Notes under the pieces: model-generated
Databases searched by the model: none
Seen by the model: the letters and a program-made list of their open reading frames with translations, nothing else
What the model was told of the DNA's origin: nothing
Translations under genes and position numbers: made by a program
NCBI RefSeq assembly: GCF_000612805.1
Contig: NZ_HG964403.1
Coordinates: 967,015 to 1,031,014 of the forward strand
DNA from: Bacillus ndiopicus
GTDB lineage: Bacteria; Bacillota; Bacilli; Bacillales_A; Planococcaceae
Reading direction: 5' to 3'
DNA: 64,000 bases
In this document: piece after piece, positions 9,197-18,196 of the stretch
How the letters are laid out: the number at the start of each line of letters is the position of its first letter
Numbering within the stretch: position 1 is the stretch's first letter

Positions 9197-9253
9197 TGGC
9201 CTTATGGTTCTGTATATTATTTTAAGTAGCCATGCATTAAATCAAATTAGTTT

Positions 9254-10525
9254 TTAAAAAGGAACATAGCGTAAAGGATTAACGTGACCGACTTTTTGTC
9301 CAGCCCAAGTACCAGTATGTAATTCAAAATGTAGGTGTGGTCCAGTTACACGACCTGTCATACCCATTTTACCGATTTCTTGTCCTTTTGAAACGGTTTG
9401 ACCGGATGTTACACCAATGGAACTCATATGAGCATTTACAGATGTAAAGATTTCACCATTAATTGAATGTGTTACTATAACAACATTACCATAGGTGCTT
9501 AGCGGCGCAGCGTATGAAACTATACCATCTGCAGCAGCAACGATAGGTGTGCCTATGGAATTCGCAACATCCGTGCCGTAATGGAACTCTTTTCCGCCAA
9601 AGTTTCTCCAGCCATATGGGGAAGTTAAAACACCCTTTGCTGGGGTTGTCCATGTACCGCTGGATGTCACAGGTAATACTGTTGAACCAGCAGCTTGGCT
9701 TCTTTCTTTACGTCTTTGCTCTTCCTGACGTGCCAACTCGGCTATACGTTTTTGTTCAGCAATAATTTTAGCTTCTAAGTCTTTGCTAATTTCATGAACT
9801 TCTTGATATTCTGCTTCCAGAAGTTCTTTTGAATCCTTAAGTTTTTCTTGTTCAGCTTCTAATTGATCAATTAAAGTCGTTTTATCAGCTTTTTGGCTAT
9901 CTAATTGTGCTTTTAGAGATACTAATTCATCATGACTTTTTTTAAGAGATGCGCGCTTGTCTTCTAACACTGCTTTCTTCTTTTCTAATGCATCTATATC
10001 CTTTGCTTGCTCCGCCATTATATTACGATCTGCTTCCATTAATGTATCTACAGCTGAAAAGCGATCAATAAAATCTACAAAACTATTTGCACCTAACAAT
10101 ACATCGAGATAACTAATGGGACCACCGCTTACCTGAACAGCACGTGCACGCTCCCTTAATAGTGCATCTCGATTATTAATTTTCTCTTCTAAACCTTTTA
10201 TATCATTTTGCAAACTTTCAATTTCTTCATTTGTCAGATTAATATCCTTGTTTAACTTTGCGATTTTATCCTCTGTTGTAGTTATTTTTTTATTTAGCTC
10301 TAATATTTGCTCCAGTAATTTTTCTTGTTTTTTTTGGTTCGCTTGAATATTATTCTCTTTATCTTTAATTTCACTATTTAATTCTGTCTTTTTTTGCTCC
10401 ATCTCAGATTGCTTACCTTTTAAATTACTTAAAGTATTTGCAGTGGCTTGCGAACCAAATAATAATGTTGAAATTAACAACATAGAAGTTCCAGTCAAAG
10501 CATAGTTAGTTAACTTTTTCTTCAA
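9254..10525 (-). CDS. Secreted M23 peptidoglycan endopeptidase with coiled-coil domain
   Basis: A 423-residue exported cell-wall hydrolase. A signal peptide (about 1-30, ending QATAN) is followed by a long coiled coil (31-270) resembling the PcsB/CwlO/EnvC regulatory region, including the GGPISYLDVLLGANSFVDFI segment seen in FtsEX-controlled hydrolases. The C-terminal LytM/M23 domain has the zinc ligands His315 and Asp319 (HYGTD), His366 and the HLH pair 397-399. It would cleave peptide cross-bridges. Control by FtsEX is an inference from architecture; those genes are not in the window. The start is TTG with AGGGGG about 10 nt upstream. Confidence 0.88.
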   Translation of the reverse strand: MKKKLTNYALTGTSMLLISTLLFGSQATANTLSNLKGKQSEMEQKKTELNSEIKDKENNIQANQKKQEKLLEQILELNKKITTTEDKIAKLNKDINLTNEEIESLQNDIKGLEEKINNRDALLRERARAVQVSGGPISYLDVLLGANSFVDFIDRFSAVDTLMEADRNIMAEQAKDIDALEKKKAVLEDKRASLKKSHDELVSLKAQLDSQKADKTTLIDQLEAEQEKLKDSKELLEAEYQEVHEISKDLEAKIIAEQKRIAELARQEEQRRKERSQAAGSTVLPVTSSGTWTTPAKGVLTSPYGWRNFGGKEFHYGTDVANSIGTPIVAAADGIVSYAAPLSTYGNVVIVTHSINGEIFTSVNAHMSSIGVTSGQTVSKGQEIGKMGMTGRVTGPHLHFELHTGTWAGQKVGHVNPLRYVPF

Positions 10526-10679
10526 TTAATAAATCCCCCTACTGCAATAAATCGATAAATAGCTATTGTTTATTCTATTTTATTGTTTATTTTTAACAAG
10601 TTAATTGTACCATTTAATATCAATAGTTAATTTTACAGTTTGATTTCAAATGTATGCAGAAATTATGCACTTCTTTTAC

Positions 10680-10709
10680 AAAAAAGGATTGAACAAATAA
10701 TGTCAATCC
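10680..10709 (-). terminator. Terminator of the ZIP transporter gene
   Basis: On the minus strand GGATTGA and TCAATCC form a 7 bp stem with a short loop, followed by TTTTTT (complement of 10680-10685). Confidence 0.8.
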
Positions 10710-10727
10710 AAGTGTAACGCTATTGAA

Positions 10728-11444
10728 TTATAATAATAATTTTAGATAGACCCCTATTATTCCCAGTCCTATTAAAGTACTAACTAAAGCTTTAAATATT
10801 GAAGGTTTAATAAGTACTGGGTATAAAATTTCTGATATAGTCACCATAAAAATAATCCCGATGGTAAAGCTTATTAAAATCGTATTTATTAATTGGGAAT
10901 CTAATCCTAAAAATCCGCCAATAAAGACTCCTAAAGAAACAGGAATTGATACAATGAAGGCAGCTAAAATACCAATAAAAATATTTATACCTGCTAAAAT
11001 TAAAGGCGTGAACAAAATAATTCCTTCAGGGATACTATGAAATATGAGAGTTTGCAATAAGGTAATTGTAAAATCAGATTTTTGATTCGCACCTAAAATA
11101 ATTCCCATAGGTATATTGTGAACCGAAAAACTAAACATTAATAATAAACCTGTACGAATATACAATCTTTTTTTTGATGTGCTCTTAGTATCATTGTTAG
11201 AGTGCAGTCTATTATGTAATATTTCGAATACAATTACTCCTACAGCAAGCCCAATAGAGGTGATTAACCAACCCCCTAGTTCAACTGCCTCAGGGAAAAT
11301 CTCGAAACTAATCAGTCCCAAAATTATACCAGCACAAAGACCATAAATGATGTCTACCTTTTGTTGTAGTCCCTTAAAAAGCCAAGCAATAATTCCACCT
11401 ATTAGCATACCTGAAGAAGTACATAGAAATCCTAATAACCACAT
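10728..11444 (-). CDS. ZIP family metal transporter
   Basis: A 238-residue protein with about seven to eight membrane helices. The two metal-site helices carry HNIPMG and HSIPEG, the paired histidine/glutamate motifs of ZIP transporters that import zinc and other divalent metals. A short charged loop (NRLHSNNDTKSTSKKR) lies between helices 3 and 4. It is transcribed alone, toward the M23 gene, and ends at its own terminator. No Zur-type box was recognised upstream. Confidence 0.88.
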   Translation of the reverse strand: MWLLGFLCTSSGMLIGGIIAWLFKGLQQKVDIIYGLCAGIILGLISFEIFPEAVELGGWLITSIGLAVGVIVFEILHNRLHSNNDTKSTSKKRLYIRTGLLLMFSFSVHNIPMGIILGANQKSDFTITLLQTLIFHSIPEGIILFTPLILAGINIFIGILAAFIVSIPVSLGVFIGGFLGLDSQLINTILISFTIGIIFMVTISEILYPVLIKPSIFKALVSTLIGLGIIGVYLKLLL

Positions 11445-11714
11445 TCCACATGATCACCTTTCAAAGATTATAATTAGTGGTATGATTATTGGAGTGGGTT
11501 TATGAATATCTCAATTGGTGACAAGTTGCCATAAAGGTATATTTGAATATGAGGCATTTGGCGAATAAGATATTGAAATGTGTTTGTACCAAACTATTAA
11601 CACATTCAAAACTGATCGTCTATAAGAATGTGATTATTATTTGAAGATGTATTATAGGAAGTTTAAGAAACAAGAAATTTTAGTTACTATTCAAAAATAC
11701 TTTGTTATAAGGAG
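11445..11714. other. Intergenic region with a fragment of a glnA-like 3' end
   Basis: No intact gene is visible. Bases 11636-11654 are identical over 19 positions to the end of glnA (8179-8197), and the frame around them reads ECDYYLKMYYRK, resembling the glutamine synthetase terminus ERDHYLKMY. It then runs to a TAG next to the following terminator. This looks like the scar of a lost gene copy or a recombination remnant. Confidence 0.45.
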
Positions 11715-11748
11715 AAAGGATGCTTAGTGATTTAGGGAGCATCCTTTT
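11715..11748 (+). terminator. Rho-independent terminator
   Basis: AAAGGATGCT (11715-11724) pairs with AGCATCCTTT (11738-11747), then T and A's. It may have belonged to the lost gene whose 3' remnant lies just upstream; it could also work for the minus-strand gene ending at 11786. Confidence 0.7.
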
Positions 11749-11785
11749 AAAATAGGTTTATGCGGTCAAAATGAAGAACTTTTAG

Positions 11786-12118
11786 TCATGAAGAAATCGC
11801 CTTTTCTATAATTTTTACATCTGTTTCCACATCATCGATTCTTTTGGTGAGGCTTTGGATTATAAATTGCACTTCGATATTTTTTACCGTTTGTTCTCGA
11901 ATCACTTTGGTTGCTGAGCTGTTTTCGCGAACTTCTACCGTTACCGCTTCTAACCGTGCAATCATAGAACTAAATTGAGTTTTTAAAGAATCTAATCGAA
12001 TATTCATGGAAACAAATGGGGAATCTAAGGAATTCAATTTTGTTTCAATCTTATCTAAACGTTGCTCAAAATGATCAAATTTATGAACAATTAATTCTAG
12101 TAATTCGCGGTCAAACAT
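11786..12118 (-). CDS. Small coiled-coil hypothetical protein
   Basis: A 110-residue protein of unknown function, predicted almost wholly as amphipathic coiled coil: heptad-spaced Leu/Ile across FDHFEQRLDKIETKLNSL and again SLTKRIDDVETDVKIIEKAI. No enzymatic motif or membrane helix. It starts with ATG behind AAAGGAG. It is divergent from the XRE regulator across a 190 bp AT-rich region, so the regulator may control it. Similar small coiled-coil proteins occur near phage and plasmid regulators, but nothing else here is phage-like. Confidence 0.6.
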   Translation of the reverse strand: MFDRELLELIVHKFDHFEQRLDKIETKLNSLDSPFVSMNIRLDSLKTQFSSMIARLEAVTVEVRENSSATKVIREQTVKNIEVQFIIQSLTKRIDDVETDVKIIEKAISS

Positions 12119-12236
12119 TTTTTCAGCTCCTTTTTGATTGGTTTTTCTACAACAATAATAACTAATTGTTAATCATATTTATTCCCCGACTAAAAATGAA
12201 CATGATAAACTATATCTATATTTGTTTAACTAAATT

Positions 12237-12286
12237 TATAATACAACAAAAGAGAACTTAATGCAACTTGTAAATTCTCTTTTGTT
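12237..12286 (+). promoter_or_regulatory. -10 box and 5'-end hairpin before the XRE gene
   Basis: TATAAT (12237-12242) predicts transcription starting near 12249. That falls inside the left arm of a perfect 12 bp inverted repeat, AACAAAAGAGAA (12245-12256) and TTCTCTTTTGTT (12275-12286). The mRNA would begin with a stable hairpin, or the repeat could be a long operator for the regulator itself. Confidence 0.5.
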
Positions 12287-12307
12287 TATATATGAGGTGA
12301 AAAGTAT

Positions 12308-12718
12308 ATGAATGTGAACTTTAAGGGCGTTGGTGAGCGTATTGCTGCCAAAATTAAGGAGCAAAAATTAAAGCAAATAGATGTAGCAAGAGCAACAGGA
12401 ATTTCTAAAAATGCTATTAGCAATTACATTAACGGCAATCGAATTCCTGATACGGAGTCAATTTATAAGCTAGCTACCTTCTTTTCTGTATCAATCGAGT
12501 GGTTGCTAATAGGGGAAAAGTGTTATTCCACAGCCTCGGAAATATTGACTGCAAGTGAAGCTAATACACAGTATAACACTCAAAATAAAGAAGATAAGGC
12601 CATTATCCAAAAGCTACTTCTATTAAATGAAAGGCAAAAAGGCAAGATTGAAGAGAGGATAGATATGCTACTTCTGGAGACAATGGGCAATACAGATACT
12701 ATAATTGAGAACGACTAG
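12308..12718 (+). CDS. XRE family transcriptional regulator
   Basis: A 136-residue regulator with a classic Cro/C1-type helix-turn-helix: residues about 10-65, including LKQIDVARATGISKNAISNY and the NGNRIPDTE turn, ending at WLLIGE. The C-terminal half has no recognised ligand domain and may dimerise. The next gene, an AlkD-like repair protein, follows after 15 bp, so they may be co-transcribed. Autoregulation through the 12 bp inverted repeat upstream is plausible but inferred. Confidence 0.85.
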   Translation: MNVNFKGVGERIAAKIKEQKLKQIDVARATGISKNAISNYINGNRIPDTESIYKLATFFSVSIEWLLIGEKCYSTASEILTASEANTQYNTQNKEDKAIIQKLLLLNERQKGKIEERIDMLLLETMGNTDTIIEND

Positions 12719-12733
12719 AAAGGGTGAGTTTAT

Positions 12734-13441
12734 ATGGATTTTCAAACAGTGATGCAAGAGCTAGAAGCATTGGGAAAAGAGCGCACGAAAAAAATATATT
12801 GCTCTAATGGTGCAAAAGAGCCTGTTTTTGGTGTTGCAACAGGTGCTATGAAGCCGATGGTAAAAAAAATTAAAACGAATCAAGAGCTTGCTGAAGAGCT
12901 ATACGCGACTGGTAATTATGACGCGATGTATTTTGCGGGTGTTATTGCAGAGCCAAACACGATGACGGAGGCCGACTATAACCGTTGGATTGAGCAAGCG
13001 TATTTTTATATGCTATCAGATTATGTTGTGGCGGTTACGTTAGCGGAAGCCGATATTGCCCAGCAAGTAGCGGATAAATGGATTGCAAGTGGTGAGGAGC
13101 TGAAAATGTCGGCGGGCTATAGCTGTTACTGTTGGTTATTAGGCAATCGTAAGGATGAGGAATTTTCACAAAGTAAGCTTGCAAGTATGTTAGAAGCTGT
13201 GAAAGATACAATTCATGCTGCACCTGAGCGAGCTAAATCTGCAATGAATAATTTTGTGACAACTGTTGGTGTATCTTTTAAACCATTGCATGAGGAAGCA
13301 CTTTTAGTTGCGAAAGAAATAGGGGTTGTTGAAATGAAGAAGGATGGTAAAAAAAGCAGCTTCTTGAACGCACTACAAAACATTGAAAAAGAGATAGAAA
13401 GAGGTCGCATAGGCTTTAAGCGCAAACATGTAAGGTGTTAA
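12734..13441 (+). CDS. DNA alkylation repair protein (AlkD-like HEAT repeats)
   Basis: A 235-residue all-helical protein of the DNA alkylation repair (AlkD/AlkC-type HEAT repeat) superfamily, which in AlkD removes alkylated bases without flipping them out. The pattern KKIYCSNGAKEPVFGVATG near the N-terminus and the repeated helical hairpins support the family. I did not confirm the catalytic aspartate, so enzymatic activity is uncertain; many relatives of this subfamily are uncharacterised. AAAGGGTGAG precedes the ATG. Its stop codon overlaps the first bases of a dispersed repeat. Confidence 0.75.
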   Translation: MDFQTVMQELEALGKERTKKIYCSNGAKEPVFGVATGAMKPMVKKIKTNQELAEELYATGNYDAMYFAGVIAEPNTMTEADYNRWIEQAYFYMLSDYVVAVTLAEADIAQQVADKWIASGEELKMSAGYSCYCWLLGNRKDEEFSQSKLASMLEAVKDTIHAAPERAKSAMNNFVTTVGVSFKPLHEEALLVAKEIGVVEMKKDGKKSSFLNALQNIEKEIERGRIGFKRKHVRC

Positions 13442-13731
13442 CTTGATTCAGCAAATCGTTACTGCGACGAGTAATCGCAGGAGCAAATGTTTGTTGTATC
13501 GAAAGTGAAGCGTCAGATACAGAAGTCTGCCACTTCTATAAGTGGCTGTATGAATGCAGGAAAAGTAAAAAAATCAGAGGGAGTGCCAAGCTCCCAACTC
13601 TTGCGGTTACTCGTCGCAGAAAAACTTTGCTGATTCAAGTTAAGCCTCCGGCGGATGTCGCAGATTTTGAAGGGGAGTTTTCGAGCAAGCTCGAAAAAAT
13701 CTGGACGCAATTACGCCAAGGCATAATTGAT
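13440..13731 (+). repeat. Dispersed structured element, copy B (fold-back head plus tail)
   Basis: The head occurs once forward (13463-13479) and once inverted (13602-13618). Together with flanking AACTTGATTCAGCAAA sequence, arms of about 40 bp (13440-13479 and 13602-13641) can pair. Smaller hairpins lie inside (CCACTT/AAGTGG; GGGAG/CTCCC). The tail (13642-13731) has AGATTTT (13662-13668) opposite AAAATCT (13696-13702), GTC opposite GAC, an inner TTCGAGC/GCTCGAA stem, and a second hairpin CAATTACGCC-AA-GGCATAATTG. This is the most complete copy. Confidence 0.85.
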
Positions 13732-13823
13732 TTTTGTAAAATTTGTTAAGTTCCTTGAATGGGCTTGTTTCTAATTGGCAAGTTGATTACACTTAAAATT
13801 AGGAACTAGGGGGAGGAAGCGCT

Positions 13824-14366
13824 ATGAGAAAAAGTATTGCAATTGATATGGATCAAGTGTTAGCGAATTTTTATAAAAAACTTTGTCAAACAGTGAATGA
13901 AAATTTCAACACAAATTATACAAATGAAGAGTTTTTAGCAGGATCAAGACGTGACTTACCTGAGGAGCAAACAAAAAGACTGTATGAATTAATGAATGAA
14001 CCAGACTTTTTCCGTGATTTAGAAGTGCTAGATGCTGATGCAATAGAAGTTGTAAGAAAATTGCAGGAGCATTTTGATATTTATATAGCAACAGCAGCAA
14101 TGGAAGTACCAGGCTCATTTAAGGCGAAATACAATTGGCTAATGCAGTATTTCCCATTTTTAAATAAGCAAAATATCGTTTTTTGTGGTACCAAATCGGT
14201 TATACATACCGACTATTTAATTGATGATAGCCCATATCAGCTAGAGGCATTTAAAGGTACAGGTATTTTATATTCAATGCCATACAACGAAGCAACAGAA
14301 GGTTTTATTCGAATGAATAATTGGAAAGAGATTGAAATATACTTCCAAGAGCAACTAGTAAAATAA
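13824..14366 (+). CDS. 5'(3')-deoxyribonucleotidase, NT5C family
   Basis: A 180-residue HAD-superfamily phosphatase. The catalytic loop is DMDQVLANF with Asp8 (nucleophile) and Asp10. The cap region includes a polar segment, and motif III/IV ends with a Lys-containing stretch and YLIDDSPYQ. This arrangement matches the NT5C (YorS/YqfW-like) deoxyribonucleotidases that dephosphorylate dNMPs. The start has a GGGGGAGG ribosome site. It stands alone between a repeat and its terminator. Confidence 0.85.
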   Translation: MRKSIAIDMDQVLANFYKKLCQTVNENFNTNYTNEEFLAGSRRDLPEEQTKRLYELMNEPDFFRDLEVLDADAIEVVRKLQEHFDIYIATAAMEVPGSFKAKYNWLMQYFPFLNKQNIVFCGTKSVIHTDYLIDDSPYQLEAFKGTGILYSMPYNEATEGFIRMNNWKEIEIYFQEQLVK

Positions 14367-14377
14367 TGAAAAATAAC

Positions 14378-14411
14378 AAAGTCTCTCATTGTTATGAGGG
14401 GCTTTATTTTT
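14378..14411 (+). terminator. Terminator after the deoxyribonucleotidase gene
   Basis: AAAGTCTCTCAT (14378-14389) pairs with ATGAGGGGCTTT (14394-14405) with two G-T pairs, followed by ATTTTT. Confidence 0.85.
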
Positions 14412-14521
14412 GGATATTAGTTGATTTTATATTCAGAAAAATAAAACTACTTTATTGATTTCATGATGATTAATCGCTATCCTTAAGACAGATCATTGAG
14501 TAACAAAAAGGAGGCATTTTC

Positions 14522-15778
14522 ATGACAGCAACTCTCGAAGGAAAAGTCTTGCCAAATGTAAAAGAGGCAATTGAAAATTTAATAAAGGATCCAGCTGTGC
14601 AAAAAGGATTTAAATTTATTGAAGCAGACCATCAACATACTATCGAAGAGCAAATTGAAATTACGGAAATTCCTGCACCACCATTTAAAGAGCGGAAACG
14701 AGCAGAGAATTTTATGCATCGTTTACAGGAGCTGAATGTGCAAAATATACATATGGATAGTGAGGGCAATGTGTACGGATTTAGATTAGGAACCGGCAAT
14801 GGGCCAAAAATAGTTATTTCAGCCCATTTAGATACAGTGTTTCCAGAAGGGACAGATGTAACAGTAAAATCAAAAAATGGTGTTTTATATGCGCCAGGAA
14901 TTAGTGATGATACACGTGGGCTAGCGGAACTCTTGGCAGTTATTCGCGCAATAAATGAAGCAAATATCAAAAATATTGGGGATATTATTTTTTGCGGGAC
15001 AGTGGGGGAAGAAGGTGCTGGAGATTTGCGTGGCGTGAAAGCTTTCTTTAACGACCATCAAGATATTGATGGATTTATTTCGATTGACGGACCAGAATCA
15101 AATGGCATCGTTTATTTAGGAGCAGGTAGCTATCGTTATAACATTACATATAAAGGACCGGGTGGACATAGTTTTGGTGCATTTGGATTACCTAGTGCAA
15201 CACATGCTTTAGGAAGAGCGATTGCAAATATAGCAGATTTACAAACGCCAAGTGACCCTAAAACGACTTTCACTGTAGGTGAAGTGACTGGTGGAACTAC
15301 TGTGAATGCGATTGCGGCAGAAGCAAGTATGAAAGTCGATTTGCGTTCGAGTGAAAAGAAGGAGCTAGATGAGTTAGCTGAAAAATTTTTAGCCATTGTG
15401 CAAAAAGCTGCAGACGATGAAAATAAACGTTGGGAGACGGATGCAATTACTGTTGAAATTGATAAGTTTGGTAATCGTCCTTCAGCAAAGCAAGCGTATG
15501 AAGAGGTCATTGTACAGGCAGCGTGGGCAGCCATTGAAGCAACAGGTGAAACACCTAAACTCACTGGACCTAGTAGTACGGATGCTAACTACCCGTTAAG
15601 CATTGGTGTCCCATCCATTACATTAGGGCGTGGTGGCAAGGGAGGCGGTGCTCATACACTAGGTGAGTGGTTTAACCCAACAGATGGACATATCGGTATA
15701 CAAAAAAACTTTCTTACGCTTTTAAGTCTTGTTGGTGTAGAAGGTGTTTGTGCACCGCTTTTACAAAAGAAAAATTAA
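14522..15778 (+). CDS. M20 family metallopeptidase (PepT-like)
   Basis: A 418-residue zinc-dependent amino- or carboxypeptidase. Metal ligands are His102 in SAHLDT (with Asp104), Asp130 in GISDDTRG, and the general base/ligand pair Glu163-Glu164 in VGEEGAGD. A dimerisation domain with GPGGHSFGAFG occupies the middle. A late conserved segment is GGGAHTLGEWF. There is no signal peptide, so it acts on cytoplasmic peptides. Related proteins are annotated as peptidase T-like; the true substrate is unknown. A strong AAAGGAGG site precedes the ATG, and a perfect terminator follows. Confidence 0.85.
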   Translation: MTATLEGKVLPNVKEAIENLIKDPAVQKGFKFIEADHQHTIEEQIEITEIPAPPFKERKRAENFMHRLQELNVQNIHMDSEGNVYGFRLGTGNGPKIVISAHLDTVFPEGTDVTVKSKNGVLYAPGISDDTRGLAELLAVIRAINEANIKNIGDIIFCGTVGEEGAGDLRGVKAFFNDHQDIDGFISIDGPESNGIVYLGAGSYRYNITYKGPGGHSFGAFGLPSATHALGRAIANIADLQTPSDPKTTFTVGEVTGGTTVNAIAAEASMKVDLRSSEKKELDELAEKFLAIVQKAADDENKRWETDAITVEIDKFGNRPSAKQAYEEVIVQAAWAAIEATGETPKLTGPSSTDANYPLSIGVPSITLGRGGKGGGAHTLGEWFNPTDGHIGIQKNFLTLLSLVGVEGVCAPLLQKKN

Positions 15779-15783
15779 AGTGT

Positions 15784-15818
15784 AGCTATCGGGAATTTTC
15801 CTTTCCCGATAGCTGTTT
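15784..15818 (+). terminator. Terminator after the M20 peptidase gene
   Basis: AGCTATCGGGAA (15784-15795) pairs with TTCCCGATAGCT (15803-15814), a near-perfect 12 bp stem followed by GTTT. Confidence 0.82.
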
Positions 15819-16022
15819 CCACATTCCTTAAAATAAAGCCTTGAAAAAAGATATGGAGCTCTAATCCTATATTTCTGCAAAACTACACCATATATTTTCT
15901 CCTATAGTAAATAACCTTCCTACTACTTTCTCCTTAATTTTCCCGTAATTCGCAATAAACCTAATAATAATTACATTCTGCCTATGATAAAATGTACAAA
16001 AAGTAAAAGGTAGGTGGGGGGA

Positions 16023-18191
16023 ATGGAAAGAGAATGGCAGAAGAGAATTGAACAGCTTGAGCAAGAGGTCATTAGATTGCAAACAGAAGTAGCGTTGCTT
16101 AAGCAGAATAATGAAACACATAAACAACAACCTATTATAAAGCCACAGTTACAAGCAGAGGCATTGAAAGTTGAAGGTAAGACATTAGAGTCGGTTGAAA
16201 ATAAAAAGATTGTAGCTGTAACAGTAGCACAGAAGCAGCAAGATAGTGAAGAAAAAACAGAGAAACAAGCAGCACTAAAGATGAAAGAACCTGTACAAAA
16301 GCCAATAGCACCAAAGCCGACAAAATCCTTCGAGGAACGTATTACAAATATTTTACCGAAGCTTTTTATGCTTATTTTAGTGCTTGGTATTTTATGGGGG
16401 CTTAAGCTAGCCAGTGAATTTGGTTTCTTATCTGATACGGTTAAGGTTATGCTAGCATATATCGTATCGATTGTTATAGGCGTTTATGCATGGCGTTTGG
16501 AGAAGAAAAAAGAAGCACTTACAGCGATGATCGTCTCTTTATACGGTGGTGCCTTTATTATCGGCATATTAGCGACGGCAGCAGGAGCTATTTTATATGA
16601 GGTGTTCACATTAATTGTTGCGCTCGTTATCGCGATATTGTACATTACGTATGGCATTGCGATAAGCTATTTGAAAGGAAGTCAAGCGCTGACTGGCTTT
16701 GTTGTATTTACATCTTTACTATTACCTTATTTACTAGAATATATGGATTTTAATAAAGTATTTATTTTAATTTATATCATACTTATTTTTGGAGCAATTC
16801 AGCTCGTTATTCTACAACATAAGCAACAAATCGCACTGTATGTCGCGATGTTTTTCTCGCTACTGGCAATACAAATTATTTGGCTTACCCAATTCAATCA
16901 AACGCTATATTTTGCACTTAGTTATATCATTATACTAGCGCTATTTTTAAATAGCTGGTGGCAGTTATTTAAACGCAGTGAAAAGTGGAAAGTAGTACAA
17001 GAGGGCGCATTATTTAGTGTAAGTAGCTTTACACTATTATTACTTAATATCATTATTTTCGACGAGCCTTATCAAATTGGTTATTTATTAGTTGTATTTG
17101 CGTTATATACAGTAATGGCATTCATCGTCTATAAAGAGAATGAGCATCACGTTTTCGATATTACAGCAACGATCGCTTTGTTATTAACGTTTAATATCGT
17201 GCTAACATTTGATTTTGCACAAGGATACAGTGAGCTAGCTCTTGTTTTATCAGTTTTTGCAGGAATTATGCTAGCAATTCGCTTACGTGCACCATTCATG
17301 AAAATTACCTACTCAGCACTTTTATTTATTATGGCATTTGCATTATATATAACAACAGATGTTCAACCGTTTTGGCATGTGGAAAACATAGCATTGCTAT
17401 TATTAATCATTAGCCTTGTTTCAGCTTATATATATGCCAAAATGCCAAAAGGGGAGCTAACGCGCTTTGAGCGTTTGACAGAAAAATATTACGTAATTGA
17501 TAGTATCGCCGCAGCTATTGTGTTGTACGTGATGTTTTATAGCGTGAAGCTTGACTATGCTTATATTTCAACAACACAGTCTATCCCTTACGCTGTATTT
17601 ATCCTAACAGCAATTTGTTCGCTTGTTATTTTAGTAGTGGATCAGCGCTGGATAGGGCGTTTTGTACCGTTTGTTCTGATGCTTTGTTACTTAACACAAA
17701 GTATCACATTGCTAATGACAGGGCTTGTAAATGAGACGCTTATTGCATTACAGCTTGTAACACGTGCTACCTTTATCCTAGTGCTACTTGCGTTGCTTGT
17801 AGACTTATATAAAAAGGGTCTTATTTATCAAAAATGGCAAAGATTCATTGAAAAATATATTGAAGCCTATATAAGTTTAGGCATGCTAATTATGATGTTG
17901 CATTTTATTAATCTAACATCTAATTTATATATAATTGATACATTAACATGGGGCATTGCCACTATGATTAAAACATTAATTCTCTTTGCAACAGCAAGTA
18001 TAGCGATATTATTAGGAAGAAGAAGACAATGGAAAACGCTCCGAACAATGGGCTTTGTCCTATTATTAATCGCAATACTAAAACTAATCTTCTTTGATTT
18101 AGCAACATTAAACCTACTTATTCGCGCAATTCTCTTTATTGTAATTGGCACGGCGGGAATGCTGCTGTCAGGGAGATTGGGGAGGAAATAG
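16023..18191 (+). CDS. DUF2339 multi-spanning membrane protein
   Basis: A 722-residue protein. The first 30 residues form a coiled coil (WQKRIEQLEQEVIRLQTEV), followed by a charged, lysine- and glutamine-rich linker and, from about residue 110, roughly twenty closely packed membrane helices. The helical pattern and the opening FEERITNILPKLFMLILVLG match the DUF2339 family, whose function is unknown. The first in-frame GTG (16014) lies inside the AGGTGG ribosome site, so ATG 16023 is preferred. It is a single-gene unit with no informative neighbours. Confidence 0.75.
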   Translation: MEREWQKRIEQLEQEVIRLQTEVALLKQNNETHKQQPIIKPQLQAEALKVEGKTLESVENKKIVAVTVAQKQQDSEEKTEKQAALKMKEPVQKPIAPKPTKSFEERITNILPKLFMLILVLGILWGLKLASEFGFLSDTVKVMLAYIVSIVIGVYAWRLEKKKEALTAMIVSLYGGAFIIGILATAAGAILYEVFTLIVALVIAILYITYGIAISYLKGSQALTGFVVFTSLLLPYLLEYMDFNKVFILIYIILIFGAIQLVILQHKQQIALYVAMFFSLLAIQIIWLTQFNQTLYFALSYIIILALFLNSWWQLFKRSEKWKVVQEGALFSVSSFTLLLLNIIIFDEPYQIGYLLVVFALYTVMAFIVYKENEHHVFDITATIALLLTFNIVLTFDFAQGYSELALVLSVFAGIMLAIRLRAPFMKITYSALLFIMAFALYITTDVQPFWHVENIALLLLIISLVSAYIYAKMPKGELTRFERLTEKYYVIDSIAAAIVLYVMFYSVKLDYAYISTTQSIPYAVFILTAICSLVILVVDQRWIGRFVPFVLMLCYLTQSITLLMTGLVNETLIALQLVTRATFILVLLALLVDLYKKGLIYQKWQRFIEKYIEAYISLGMLIMMLHFINLTSNLYIIDTLTWGIATMIKTLILFATASIAILLGRRRQWKTLRTMGFVLLLIAILKLIFFDLATLNLLIRAILFIVIGTAGMLLSGRLGRK

Positions 18192-18196
18192 AAAGG

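Noticed and set aside
11786..12718. Toxin-antitoxin or prophage module
   Set aside because: The coiled-coil gene and XRE regulator are divergent, neither has a toxin motif, and no phage gene is near.
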